A stretch of 64,000 nt of DNA. Source: Cryobacterium sp. CG_9.6. Its GTDB lineage: Bacteria > Actinomycetota > Actinomycetes > Actinomycetales > Microbacteriaceae. The position numbers were made by a program, and so were the translations under genes. The stretch covers positions 682,001-746,000 of the forward strand of contig NZ_JARXUZ010000001.1 in the NCBI RefSeq assembly GCF_029893365.1. Reading direction: 5' to 3'. Shown here piece after piece: positions 25,667 through 33,797 of this stretch; positions within the stretch are counted from its first letter, which is position 1; the number at the start of each line of letters is the position of its first letter. Below the pieces are notes generated by a model. It saw nothing but the letters and a program-made list of their open reading frames with translations, had not been told where the DNA came from and did not search any database.

Positions 25667-26119
25667 ATGTCGCTGCCGCCACTCCCACTCGAAGCCATCA
25701 CTATCGGCGCACAGGTCGGTGATTGGCGCGCAGCGGTTACGGCTGCGGGTGCCGCGCTGGAGCTCTCCGGCGCGACGACCGCCGGCTATACCGCGCGCAT
25801 GATCAGGGTCATCGACGAGTTCGGGGCGTACATCGTGATCGCTCCGGGTTTGGCGCTGGCTCACGCCCGTCCGGGTGCCGACGTGCTCGCCGACGGCCTC
25901 AGCGTCGTCACGCTCGCCGAACCGGTGAATTTCGGTCACCCCAACAACGATCCCGTGAGCGTGATTGTGGGACTCGCCGTGTCGAACAGCGAGGACCACC
26001 TCCGCTCCGTGGCCGCGCTCGCGAATGTCTTCAACGACGCCCGGGTTATTCCGGCCCTCGCCGCGGCTACGGATGCGGAGTTTGTGCGCTCCGTGTTCCG
26101 CCAGACGGAGTCCTCGTGA
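25667..26119 (+). CDS. PTS sugar transporter subunit IIA (fructose/mannitol-ascorbate type)
   Basis: A 150-residue phosphocarrier. The phosphorylated His is in LALAHARPG near residue 69, followed by VNFGHPNNDPVSVIVGLA, the pattern of UlaC/SgaA-like IIA proteins. The ATG at 25667 has AAGGA upstream at a short spacing; an ATG four codons earlier has none. It overlaps the IIB gene by four bases (GTGA). No membrane IIC gene is present in the window, so the pair is either served by a IIC elsewhere or acts as a regulatory phosphorelay. Position after add suggests a nucleoside- or pentose-derived substrate, but that is only inference. Confidence 0.82.
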   Translation: MSLPPLPLEAITIGAQVGDWRAAVTAAGAALELSGATTAGYTARMIRVIDEFGAYIVIAPGLALAHARPGADVLADGLSVVTLAEPVNFGHPNNDPVSVIVGLAVSNSEDHLRSVAALANVFNDARVIPALAAATDAEFVRSVFRQTESS

Positions 26120-26391
26120 AGATCGTCGTGATGTGCGGTGTGGGCGTGGGGACGTCGGCCATCCTCAAGGTGAACGCCGAGCGTGCCCTGGAGCGGCTCG
26201 ACATCGAGGCCAGTGTTGTGGCAACGGATGCCGCGGGCGTGCATGCCGCAGCGGCCGACGCTCAGGTCATCCTCACCTCGTCGGAGCTGGTCGGCGTGAT
26301 CGGAAAGACCAACGCCGACGTGATCGTGATCAACAACTACTTCGATGTGGACGAGCTCACATCCAAACTCAACGTGGCGCTCGGTTCCTAG
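26116..26391 (+). CDS. PTS sugar transporter subunit IIB (ascorbate/galactitol type)
   Basis: A 91-residue protein that starts with GTG inside the last codons of the IIA gene. The phosphorylated Cys lies in VVMCGVGVGTSA near residue 7, the P-loop-like pattern of the UlaB/GatB IIB family, and the rest alternates alpha/beta with VIVINNYFD near the end. It receives phosphate from the IIA His and would normally pass it to sugar carried by a IIC channel. Too short for the usual gene-length filters, but coupling to IIA and the full-length domain make it convincing. Confidence 0.85.
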   Translation: MKIVVMCGVGVGTSAILKVNAERALERLDIEASVVATDAAGVHAAAADAQVILTSSELVGVIGKTNADVIVINNYFDVDELTSKLNVALGS

Positions 26392-26410
26392 CCGAGCGCA
26401 CCCGTAGCGC

Positions 26411-26448
26411 CAAAACGCACCCTCCCAGGCCGGGGAGGGTGCGTTTTG
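26411..26448. terminator. Bidirectional terminator between PTS IIB and the phosphomutase
   Basis: A perfect 16-bp stem, CAAAACGCACCCTCCC (26411-26426) with its complement at 26433-26448, 6-nt loop. The AAAA/TTTT blocks at the stem base serve both converging genes. Confidence 0.9.
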
Positions 26449-26476
26449 CGCCACTGCCAGAGTGACTGGCCCGACG

Positions 26477-28609
26477 CTACGCGATCAGGTCGCGCATTCC
26501 CTGGTCGAGGGCGGCGAGAGCCGCGCGTGCGGCCGCCTTGCGTTCGCTGACGGTACCCGTGGAGCTGTGCGTGTCGAGGTACACCTTGAGTTTGGGCTCG
26601 GTCCCGCTCGGGCGCACCATCACGCGGGAACCGTCGGTGAGACGGATGCGCAGCACGTCGCTCGGAGGCAAGTCGCCGAGGCCCCAGCGAAAGTCATCAA
26701 TCTGGTCCACGGCAACATGGCCAATGAATTCCGGCGGTGTCTGGCGCAGCCGGGTCATGACGAGGGCGATCGTGGACAGGTCGCTCACCCGCACCGAGAT
26801 CTGACCGGAGGCGAAGTGGCCGAACTTTTCGCTGAACTGGTCGAGGTAGTTCTCGAGCGTGAGGCCCTCCGCCTTCAGGTCGCTCACGAGCGAGAGCAGG
26901 AAGACGGCGGCGGAGATGCCGTCCTTGTCGCGCACGGTCACCGGATTCACGAGGTAGCCCAGGGCCTCTTCGTACCCGAAGATGAGCCCCGGTGCCCGCG
27001 AGACCCACTTGAAACCCGTGAGGGTGTCGGCGAAGTCGAGACCGTAGGCATCCGCTACGGCCCGAAGCGCCGGGGAGGACACGATGGAGCAGGCGAGTGT
27101 TCCCACGGGCGGGGTGTTACCGGCGGCGCGGGCGGCGAGCGAGGCGGCGCGCCAGCCGAGGATCATGCCCACCTCGTTGCCGCTGAGACGGCGGTAACCG
27201 CTTGCCTCGGCGGCGTCCGGAATGGCGACCGCGAGCCGGTCCGCATCGGGGTCGTTGGCAATAATGAGCTCGGCGTCAACTTCACGCGCGGTCTCGTACG
27301 ATAAATCCATCGCCCCGGGTTCCTCGGGGTTGGGGAAGGCTACGGTGGGGAAGGCCGCGTCGGGAGCGACCTGAGCGTCGACGAGCGTAGGAAGGTCAAA
27401 GCCCGCCTGCTCGAGAACGCGGCGGGTGGTGTCCCACCCCACACCGTGCAGCGCGGTGTAGACGGAGTTCACCTGAGCGCGCGGGGCGTGTGCGATGCTC
27501 GCGGTGGCACTCACGTAGGCGCGCACCACGTCCTCATCGGCCGTCTCGTAGGAGGCCCGAGGCAGCTCGGGAACCAGTTCGTCGGCGGCAACGCGCAGAA
27601 TCTGGGCGGCGATGAGCTTATCGTCGGGGGAGACAATCTGGGCACCGTTATTGTCGCCACCCAGATATACCTTGTAGCCGTTGTCATTCGGCGGATTGTG
27701 CGACGCCGTCACCATGACGCCGGCGCTCGCGTCGAGGTGACGCACTGCGAAGGCCACCAGGGGGGTGGGGAGCAGGCGCGGGAGCAGAATGGCACGCACG
27801 CCGACGCCGGCCATGATGGCGGCGGTATCGGTGGCGAAGATCTGGGAATTCTTGCGGCCGTCATAGCCGATCACGACAGACGGCGTGATGCCCGGCTTGG
27901 CGTGGCTCAGCAGGTAGCTGGCCAGACCGGACGCGGCCTGCGACACCAGCACACGGTTCATGCGGTTGGAACCGGCCGAAATTTCACCGCGCAGCCCGGC
28001 CGTGCCGAACTCCAGGCGCGTGTCGAAACGGTCATGCAGCGACGCGATCGCGGCGACGTCGCCGTCGCCGGCCGCGTTGATCAGGCCACGCAGCTGGGCT
28101 TGCGTCTCGGAATCCGGGTCCTGGCTGAGCCAGGCACGCGCCTTGGCGATCACGGCGCTGGTGGGGTCGCTGTTCTCGGAACCTGCGCGGGTGATCAGCG
28201 GTGCAGCGGTGGCTGCCCGTGTCGGGTCGCCACCGATCGTGTCCATGGCGGTGGTGGGGGCCTCGTCAAGATCCGCGTGGGTGAGGGCGGTCGCTGACGG
28301 TGAGTCAGACGGATGCGTCTCGCCGGCCAGCTCAGGCACCGTGCTGATCACGAGGGTGGGCGTGGAATCGTCCTCGCCCTCGGCGTCGGCGTCGGCGTCG
28401 GCGGAGTCGGTTCCGGCGCCAGACAGCGCGAGCCACGGGTTTGGTGAGGCGCTCGCTTCCGGGGCGGGCACCGCGGAATCCGCAGCGGACTCGGTCGGAG
28501 CGGCAGCGTCGTCGGCCCGGGCGGAGTGGCGACCGTTCACGCGGGTCGCCGGCTTCTCGGTGTTCTCGCTGTCGTCGGGCTCGGCGGGCGCTACGTTGTT
28601 CGCGCTCAT
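26477..28609 (-). CDS. Phosphoglucomutase/phosphomannomutase with long acidic N-terminal extension
   Basis: A 710-residue protein. From about residue 150 it is a standard alpha-D-phosphohexomutase (PMM/PGM type, about 555 residues): FGTAGLRGEISAG near 201, active-site Ser in VMVTASHNPPNDNGYK near 305, metal loop NDPDADRLAVA near 455 and the phosphate-binding loop RPSGTEPKLKVY near 665. Residues 1-145 are low-complexity, rich in Ala, Asp, Glu, Ser and Pro, with an ADADADAEGEDD run. The start is supported by a 4-base overlap (ATGA) with the purine nucleoside phosphorylase gene, so the extension looks real. Its partner suggests ribose- or deoxyribose-1-phosphate interconversion as well as hexose phosphates. 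Confidence 0.88.
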   Translation of the reverse strand: MSANNVAPAEPDDSENTEKPATRVNGRHSARADDAAAPTESAADSAVPAPEASASPNPWLALSGAGTDSADADADAEGEDDSTPTLVISTVPELAGETHPSDSPSATALTHADLDEAPTTAMDTIGGDPTRAATAAPLITRAGSENSDPTSAVIAKARAWLSQDPDSETQAQLRGLINAAGDGDVAAIASLHDRFDTRLEFGTAGLRGEISAGSNRMNRVLVSQAASGLASYLLSHAKPGITPSVVIGYDGRKNSQIFATDTAAIMAGVGVRAILLPRLLPTPLVAFAVRHLDASAGVMVTASHNPPNDNGYKVYLGGDNNGAQIVSPDDKLIAAQILRVAADELVPELPRASYETADEDVVRAYVSATASIAHAPRAQVNSVYTALHGVGWDTTRRVLEQAGFDLPTLVDAQVAPDAAFPTVAFPNPEEPGAMDLSYETAREVDAELIIANDPDADRLAVAIPDAAEASGYRRLSGNEVGMILGWRAASLAARAAGNTPPVGTLACSIVSSPALRAVADAYGLDFADTLTGFKWVSRAPGLIFGYEEALGYLVNPVTVRDKDGISAAVFLLSLVSDLKAEGLTLENYLDQFSEKFGHFASGQISVRVSDLSTIALVMTRLRQTPPEFIGHVAVDQIDDFRWGLGDLPPSDVLRIRLTDGSRVMVRPSGTEPKLKVYLDTHSSTGTVSERKAAARAALAALDQGMRDLIA
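28380..28403. repeat. Hexanucleotide tandem repeat in the mutase extension
   Basis: Four exact TCGGCG copies on the plus strand, encoding alternating Ala-Asp in the acidic N-terminus. Gain or loss of a unit keeps the frame. Confidence 0.8.
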
Positions 28610-29439
28610 AGTGCGGCCACGATCTTGGCGAGGAGGGCGCTGATCACGGGTTCGGCAAGCTGGCCGGCCTCGATGACCTCACCGTGGCTCAGCGGAGTCT
28701 TTTGAATACCCGCGGCCAGGTTGGTGATGAGCGAGAGCCCGAGCACCTCCATTCCGGCCTGACGGGCGGCAATGGCCTCGAGGGCCGTCGACATACCCAC
28801 GATGTGTCCACCAATGGCCTTGGCCATCTGTACCTCGGCCGGGGTTTCGTAGTGCGGCCCCCGGAACTGGCAGTACACACCCTCGTCGAGTGTGGGGTCA
28901 ATCGAGCGCGCCACATCGCGCAGACGCGCGGAGTAGAGGTCGGTCAAATCGATGAAAGTGGCGCCTTCGAGCGGCGAATCAGCGGTGAGGTTGATGTGGT
29001 CGCTGATCAGCACTGGCGTGCCGGGGGTCCAGGTCTCGCGAATTCCGCCGGCGCCGTTCGTGAGGATCATGGTCTTTACGCCCGTGGCGGCAGCGGTGCG
29101 CACGCTGTGCACCACGCGGCGCACACCGTGACCTTCGTAGTAGTGGGTGCGGGCGCCGATGACGAGCGCGCGCTTGCCGTTCGGCAGCAGCACCGAGCGC
29201 AGGGTGCCCACGTGACCGGCCAGGGCTGGTGCACTGAAGCCGGTGATCTCCTGGGCGGGGATGGTGTGCGTGGTCTCACCGATCAAATCGGCGGCCTTGC
29301 CCCAGCCGCTGCCGAGGGTGAGAGCAACGTCGTGCTGCGCCACGCCCGTGATGTCGGCAATCTGCTGCGCTGCGCTGCGTGCGACGTCGAACGGGTCTGT
29401 TTCTGGCGCGTCTAACAGGTTTAGGTCGGTCTTGAACAT
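28606..29439 (-). CDS. punA: Purine nucleoside phosphorylase
   Basis: A 277-residue trimeric-type (PNP/MTAP family) enzyme that splits inosine and guanosine with phosphate. Landmarks are LGSGWG near residue 43 (phosphate binding), GHVGTLR near 75, YYEGH near 99, the base-site stretch ILTNGAGGI near 125, QFRGPHYETPAE near 190 and GMSTALEA near 214. It is the first gene of a two-gene unit with the mutase. The start codon lies six bases after a TAGAGT -10 box. Confidence 0.94.
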   Translation of the reverse strand: MFKTDLNLLDAPETDPFDVARSAAQQIADITGVAQHDVALTLGSGWGKAADLIGETTHTIPAQEITGFSAPALAGHVGTLRSVLLPNGKRALVIGARTHYYEGHGVRRVVHSVRTAAATGVKTMILTNGAGGIRETWTPGTPVLISDHINLTADSPLEGATFIDLTDLYSARLRDVARSIDPTLDEGVYCQFRGPHYETPAEVQMAKAIGGHIVGMSTALEAIAARQAGMEVLGLSLITNLAAGIQKTPLSHGEVIEAGQLAEPVISALLAKIVAAL

Positions 29440-29451
29440 TCCCCTACTCTA
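29440..29451 (-). promoter_or_regulatory. Probable leaderless promoter of punA
   Basis: On the minus strand TAGAGT (29446-29451) is followed by AGGGGA and the ATG. The AGGGGA is also purine-rich but abuts the start, too close for a normal ribosome site. Confidence 0.5.
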
Positions 29452-29523
29452 AGCGACCCACGATATCGACGCAGATCCGGGGCGCCCACTGACGCCCCAC
29501 GGCTGCCGTTCCCAGCGTACGAG

Positions 29524-29562
29524 CGGATGCCGGGCATCCGGCGGTTTGCCGGAGGCCTCCGG
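29524..29562. other. Two palindromes in the punA-lpdA divergent region
   Basis: CGGATGC-CGG-GCATCCG (29524-29540) and the perfect palindrome CCGGAGGCCTCCGG (29549-29562) lie between the two divergent genes, the second 19 bases before the chosen lpdA start. They are candidate regulator sites. Confidence 0.4.
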
Positions 29563-29581
29563 AATTGAGAGAATGGGGGAC

Positions 29582-31018
29582 ATGGCCTATGAGTTCGAAC
29601 GCAAGCAGAGCATTGTTGTACTCGGCGGAGGGCCTGGCGGATACGAAGCGGCACTGGCCGGTGCTCAGCAGGGCGCCGAGGTCACTCTGGTGGAAAGCGT
29701 TGGCGTGGGCGGCTCGGCCGTGATCACCGACGTTGTGCCCTCCAAATCCCTCATCGCTACGGCCGAGGCCTCCAACTCCATCGGTGAGGCCACGGACCTC
29801 GGTGTGCAGTTCTTCGTGCGGGGGGAGACGGGCAAGCCGCTGCGCCCCGAGGTGGCGATCAACCTCGCCACGGTGAACAAGCGACTGCTCACCCTCGCCA
29901 GGCAGCAGTCCGAAGACATGAAGGCCACGCTCATTCGTGCCGGCGTCACCTTTGTGCAGGGACACGGGCGCCTCGACGGCACCTCCGGCGTGATCGTTGC
30001 CACCAGTGCCGACAGCACGGCGGCTGACTTTGACCGCATTGATGCCGACACGATCGTCGTCTCGGTGGGCGCGAGCCCGCGTATCTTGTCCTCCGCGCTG
30101 CCCGACGGGGAACACATCCTCACCTGGACGCAGCTGTACAACCTGAAGGCTGTTCCCGAGCACCTCATCGTGGTGGGATCCGGTGTGACGGGGGCCGAAT
30201 TCGCATCCGCTTACCGAGCGCTCGGCGCCAAGGTGACGCTCATTTCGAGCCGCGATCAGGTGCTGCCCGGTGAGGACGCCGACGCGGCCAACGTGATTGA
30301 AAACGTGTTCAAGCGCAACGGCATGATCGTGATGTCCAAGTCGCGCGCGGCATCCGTTGTGCGCGAGGGCGAGGGTGTTCTGGCCACCCTGGAGGACGGT
30401 CGCGAGGTTCGCGGTAGCCACTGCCTGATTGCCGTCGGTTCGGTTCCCAACACGAGGAACATCGGCCTCGAAGAGGCTGGCGTTCAGCTGACCGCCAGCG
30501 GTCATGTTCAGGTGAACCGCGTGGCGCGCACGTCGATCCCCAACATCTACGCGGCGGGCGACTGCACCACGGAGCTACCCCTCGCCTCCGTGGCGTCCAT
30601 GATGGGCCGCACCGCCGTCTTCCACGCCATGGGCGACACGGTCAACCCCATCGAAATTCGCAACGTGGCCGCGAACATCTTCACCCAGCCCGAGATCGCT
30701 ACCGTGGGGTGGACCCAGAAGCAGATCGAGGACGGCCTGACCCAGGGTGACGTCTACAAGCTCCCGTTGTCCTCGAACCCACGCGCCAAGATGATGGGCA
30801 TCAAGGACGGCTTCGTCAAGCTCATTGCGCGCACCGGCAGTGGCACGGTCATCGGCGGCGTCATCGTGGCGCCCCGGGCCAGCGAGCTCATCTTTCCGCT
30901 CGCACTGGCCGTCGAGCACCGCCTCACCGTTGACGAGGTGGCCCGGGCGTTCCCCGTGTACCCCTCGCTCACCGGTTCCATCACCGATGCTGCCCGGGCC
31001 ATGCACGTGGTGCTCTAG
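29582..31018 (+). CDS. lpdA: NAD(P)H-quinone dehydrogenase, LpdA type
   Basis: A 478-residue flavoprotein of the pyridine nucleotide-disulfide oxidoreductase fold. FAD-binding GGGPGGYEAA lies near residue 15, the NAD(P)-binding GSGVTGAEFA near 200 and the second FAD motif IYAAGDCT near 320. The CxxxxC redox pair of true dihydrolipoamide dehydrogenases is missing (SAVITDVVPSK in its place), and the C-terminal His-Glu catalytic pair is replaced by YPSLTGS. That is the pattern of mycobacterial Rv3303c, reported as a quinone reductase, not a lipoamide enzyme. ATG at 29573 is an equally possible start. Confidence 0.9.
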   Translation: MAYEFERKQSIVVLGGGPGGYEAALAGAQQGAEVTLVESVGVGGSAVITDVVPSKSLIATAEASNSIGEATDLGVQFFVRGETGKPLRPEVAINLATVNKRLLTLARQQSEDMKATLIRAGVTFVQGHGRLDGTSGVIVATSADSTAADFDRIDADTIVVSVGASPRILSSALPDGEHILTWTQLYNLKAVPEHLIVVGSGVTGAEFASAYRALGAKVTLISSRDQVLPGEDADAANVIENVFKRNGMIVMSKSRAASVVREGEGVLATLEDGREVRGSHCLIAVGSVPNTRNIGLEEAGVQLTASGHVQVNRVARTSIPNIYAAGDCTTELPLASVASMMGRTAVFHAMGDTVNPIEIRNVAANIFTQPEIATVGWTQKQIEDGLTQGDVYKLPLSSNPRAKMMGIKDGFVKLIARTGSGTVIGGVIVAPRASELIFPLALAVEHRLTVDEVARAFPVYPSLTGSITDAARAMHVVL

Positions 31019-31023
31019 CCGCA

Positions 31024-31077
31024 CGACACACACAGAACGCGCCTACCCGAAGCTGGGCGGGCGCGTTTTGTGTGTCG
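31024..31077. terminator. Hairpin between converging lpdA and accA
   Basis: Arm 31024-31043 (CGACACACA...AACGCGCC) pairs with 31060-31077 (GGCGCG...TGTGTCG) with a 2-nt bulge and a 16-nt loop. It can end transcription from both sides. Confidence 0.7.
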
Positions 31078-31126
31078 CAACGGGCAGCGGATGCGCCGAA
31101 GCGCGTCTCCGGCATCGCCCCCGTGA

Positions 31127-32917
31127 TTACGCGGCGTGCGTGATCAGACGGGCGTCTTCCACCGTGAGGAGAAGCGCTCCCGACGAGACCGTGGTGCCCA
31201 CGACGGCGGTCAGGTTTCCCACGACGCCATCACGGTGAGCGGTGAGCGGCTGCTCCATTTTCATGGCCTCGAGCACCAGAAGCAGGTCACCCTTCACGAC
31301 CAGGTCACCCTCCGCAACGAGCAGTTTCACGATCGTGGCCTGCATCGGTGCCTTCACGGCGTCACCGGTGTCGCTCGACACGGTGCTGGAACCGCCACGG
31401 CGACGGGGCGCCGGACCGGTTGAGTTATCGCCGGCACCGCCGGGCAGCAGTCGAGTGGGGAGGCTCACCTCGATGCGGCGTCCCTCCACCTCCACGACAA
31501 CGTTGTGGCGCTTTTTTGTGGGAGTGGCATCTTCGAGCGTTCCGGTCCAGGGTTCGATGGTGTTGTCGAATTCCGTCTCGATCCAGCGGGTGAACACCGA
31601 GAACGGCTCACCGTTCTCGGGAGCGAACGCCGGGTCACGCACCACGGCGCGGTGAAACGGCAGCACGGTGGGAAGGCCCGTGATCTCGAACTCGTCGAGG
31701 GCTCGGCGCGAACGCTCGAGGGCTTCTTCCCGGGTGGCACCGGTCACGATGAGTTTGGCGAGCAGCGAATCGAAAGACCCGCTGATCACGTCGCCGGACT
31801 GAACACCGGTATCGACGCGCACACCGGGGCCGCCGGCGGGCTTGAACTGGTGAACAGGACCGGGGGAGGGGAAGAACCCGCGTCCGGGATCTTCACCGTT
31901 GATGCGGAACTCAAAGGAATGGCCCACAGCCACCGGGTCGGCGTAGTCGAGGATGCCGCCGGCCGCGATGCGGAACTGCTCGCGCACGAGGTCAATGCCG
32001 GTGATCTCTTCGGACACCGTGTGCTCAACCTGTAGGCGCGTGTTGACCTCGAGGAACGACACCGTTCCGTCTTGGCCGATGAGGAACTCGCAGGTTCCGG
32101 CGCCCACGTAGCCCACCTCAGCGAGGATCGCCTTGGAGGCACGATACAGCTCAGTGGTCTGCTCGGCGGTGAGGAACGGTGCGGGCGCCTCCTCGACCAA
32201 CTTCTGGTGCCGGCGCTGCAGTGAGCAGTCGCGGGTGGAGACGACAACCACGTTGCCGTGCATGTCGGCCAGACACTGGGTTTCCACGTGCCGGGGATTG
32301 TCGAGGTATTTTTCTACGAAGCACTCGCCGCGGCCGAACGCGGTGATGGCCTCCCGGGTGGCGGAGTCAAAGAGTTCGGCCACCTCCGCGCGTTCGCGGG
32401 CAACCTTGAGGCCGCGTCCGCCACCACCAAACGCTGCCTTGATGGCCACGGGAAGACCGTGTACGTCGACAAAGGCGAGCACCTCCGCCGCGTCCACCAC
32501 GGGGTTCAGCGTTCCGGGGGCCATCGGTGCGCCTACTTTTTCGGCAATGTGTCGAGCCGACACCTTGTCGCCGAGCTGGTCGATGGCGTCGGGCGACGGC
32601 CCAATCCAGGTGAGTCCGGCGCCGATCACGGCGCGAGCGAAGTCTGCGTTCTCGGCCAAAAAGCCGTAACCGGGGTGAACGGCATCCGCGCCGGAGCGTC
32701 GGGCGATGGAGAGGATCTTGTCAATGACGAGGTACGTTTCCGCACCGGTGGTGCCATCGAGCCCGTAGGCCTCGTCGGCGAGGCGCGCGTGCAGGGCATC
32801 GCGATCCTGGTCGGCATAGACGGCGACAGAGAGGATTCCGCTGTCTTTGGCAGCGCGGATCACCCTGACAGCGATCTCGCCCCGGTTGGCGATGAGGACC
32901 TTCGTTATGAGTGACAC
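31127..32917 (-). CDS. accA: Acyl-CoA carboxylase alpha subunit (biotin carboxylase plus BCCP)
   Basis: A protein of about 596 residues that carboxylates its own biotin with ATP and bicarbonate. The biotin carboxylase domain has [10 protein letters not shown] at the N-terminus, the ATP-grasp glycine loop [11 protein letters not shown] near 163, CSLQRRHQK near 232 and [14 protein letters not shown] near 283. The C-terminal 75 residues are a biotinyl domain with EAMKMEQPL, whose Lys carries biotin. The GTG start is preferred because a TAAGCT -10 box lies eight bases ahead; a TTG three codons upstream is possible. It works with AccD and AccE encoded 6 kb away to make malonyl- or methylmalonyl-CoA. 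Confidence 0.93.
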   Translation of the reverse strand: MSLITKVLIANRGEIAVRVIRAAKDSGILSVAVYADQDRDALHARLADEAYGLDGTTGAETYLVIDKILSIARRSGADAVHPGYGFLAENADFARAVIGAGLTWIGPSPDAIDQLGDKVSARHIAEKVGAPMAPGTLNPVVDAAEVLAFVDVHGLPVAIKAAFGGGGRGLKVARERAEVAELFDSATREAITAFGRGECFVEKYLDNPRHVETQCLADMHGNVVVVSTRDCSLQRRHQKLVEEAPAPFLTAEQTTELYRASKAILAEVGYVGAGTCEFLIGQDGTVSFLEVNTRLQVEHTVSEEITGIDLVREQFRIAAGGILDYADPVAVGHSFEFRINGEDPGRGFFPSPGPVHQFKPAGGPGVRVDTGVQSGDVISGSFDSLLAKLIVTGATREEALERSRRALDEFEITGLPTVLPFHRAVVRDPAFAPENGEPFSVFTRWIETEFDNTIEPWTGTLEDATPTKKRHNVVVEVEGRRIEVSLPTRLLPGGAGDNSTGPAPRRRGGSSTVSSDTGDAVKAPMQATIVKLLVAEGDLVVKGDLLLVLEAMKMEQPLTAHRDGVVGNLTAVVGTTVSSGALLLTVEDARLITHAA

Positions 32918-33036
32918 AAGTCCCAAGCTTATGGGTACGCGCGCGTGGCCTTTTAGCCGACCCCCACAAAAAGAGATGCCAAATCACTGCGGATGCCTAC
33001 AACAGGTAGCCGATCACAGCCGAAAAGTTGCTCGGA

Positions 33037-33708
33037 TCAGAGCGCGCCGCGCCGGTTCCAGAGGTCGGGCCAGTGATGACCCAGCCCGGCGACGAGTCGG
33101 CGGAGCGTGGGGAGTGAGAGCCCCACGACCGTTGAGGGGTCGCCCACGATGCGGGTGATGAACGGCGCGCCGAGGCTGTCAATGGTGAAGGCGCCGGCCA
33201 CGAACAGCGGCTCGCCCGTTCCTATATAAGCGTCGAGTTCGGCATCCGTGATGTCATCGGCAAAGCTCACCTCCGCCACAGCAACCGCGCCCACGGCCCG
33301 GCCCGGCACGCCGTTGATGACCTCAATCAGCCAGTGTCCGGAGTAGAGCATGCCCGTGCGGCCGCGCTGCAGCTGCCAACGCTCGTGCGCCGTGGCCACG
33401 GTGTGCGGCTTGCCGTAAATCACGCCGTCGAGCACAAAGACCGAGTCGCCGCCCAGAATCAGCGAGGGAGCGGATGCCTCGGTGCTCACGCTCGACGACG
33501 CCGCGTACTGGGCCGCAGCCGCCTCGGCCTTGGCACGCGCAAGCAGCTCGACAACCTCATGAGGCGACAGCGGGGCATCCGCCCCGGCATTCGCCGCGGC
33601 GGTCACGGCCTCCTCATCCACATCGGGGGAGATGAGGGCCGGCTCGATTCCCGCCGCCCGTAGAAGGGCGAGTCGAGCGGGGGAGGTGGACGCCAAAATC
33701 AGGTGCAT
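33037..33708 (-). CDS. maf: Maf-family nucleotide pyrophosphatase
   Basis: A 223-residue protein of the Maf/HAM1-like family that hydrolyses non-canonical or UTP/TTP-type nucleotides. The N-terminal LASTSPARLALLRAAGI, DPDVDEEA-like VDEEAV near residue 30, LGGDSVFVLDG near 85 and GEPLFVAGAFTIDSLGAPF near 158 match the family. In actinobacteria it is typically beside the acyl-CoA carboxylase genes, as here. An insertion around residues 65-80 (SSSVSTEAS) is not conserved. It converges with nothing and lies 119 bases upstream of accA on the same strand. Confidence 0.9.
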   Translation of the reverse strand: MHLILASTSPARLALLRAAGIEPALISPDVDEEAVTAAANAGADAPLSPHEVVELLARAKAEAAAAQYAASSSVSTEASAPSLILGGDSVFVLDGVIYGKPHTVATAHERWQLQRGRTGMLYSGHWLIEVINGVPGRAVGAVAVAEVSFADDITDAELDAYIGTGEPLFVAGAFTIDSLGAPFITRIVGDPSTVVGLSLPTLRRLVAGLGHHWPDLWNRRGAL

Positions 33709-33797
33709 GGTTTACTTTCTCACCGATATGGGCACAACCCGCACCGGGCTTCGTCGAGAAGGCCTCAATACGGGGGGCGATGTGGGATTATCGAAGG

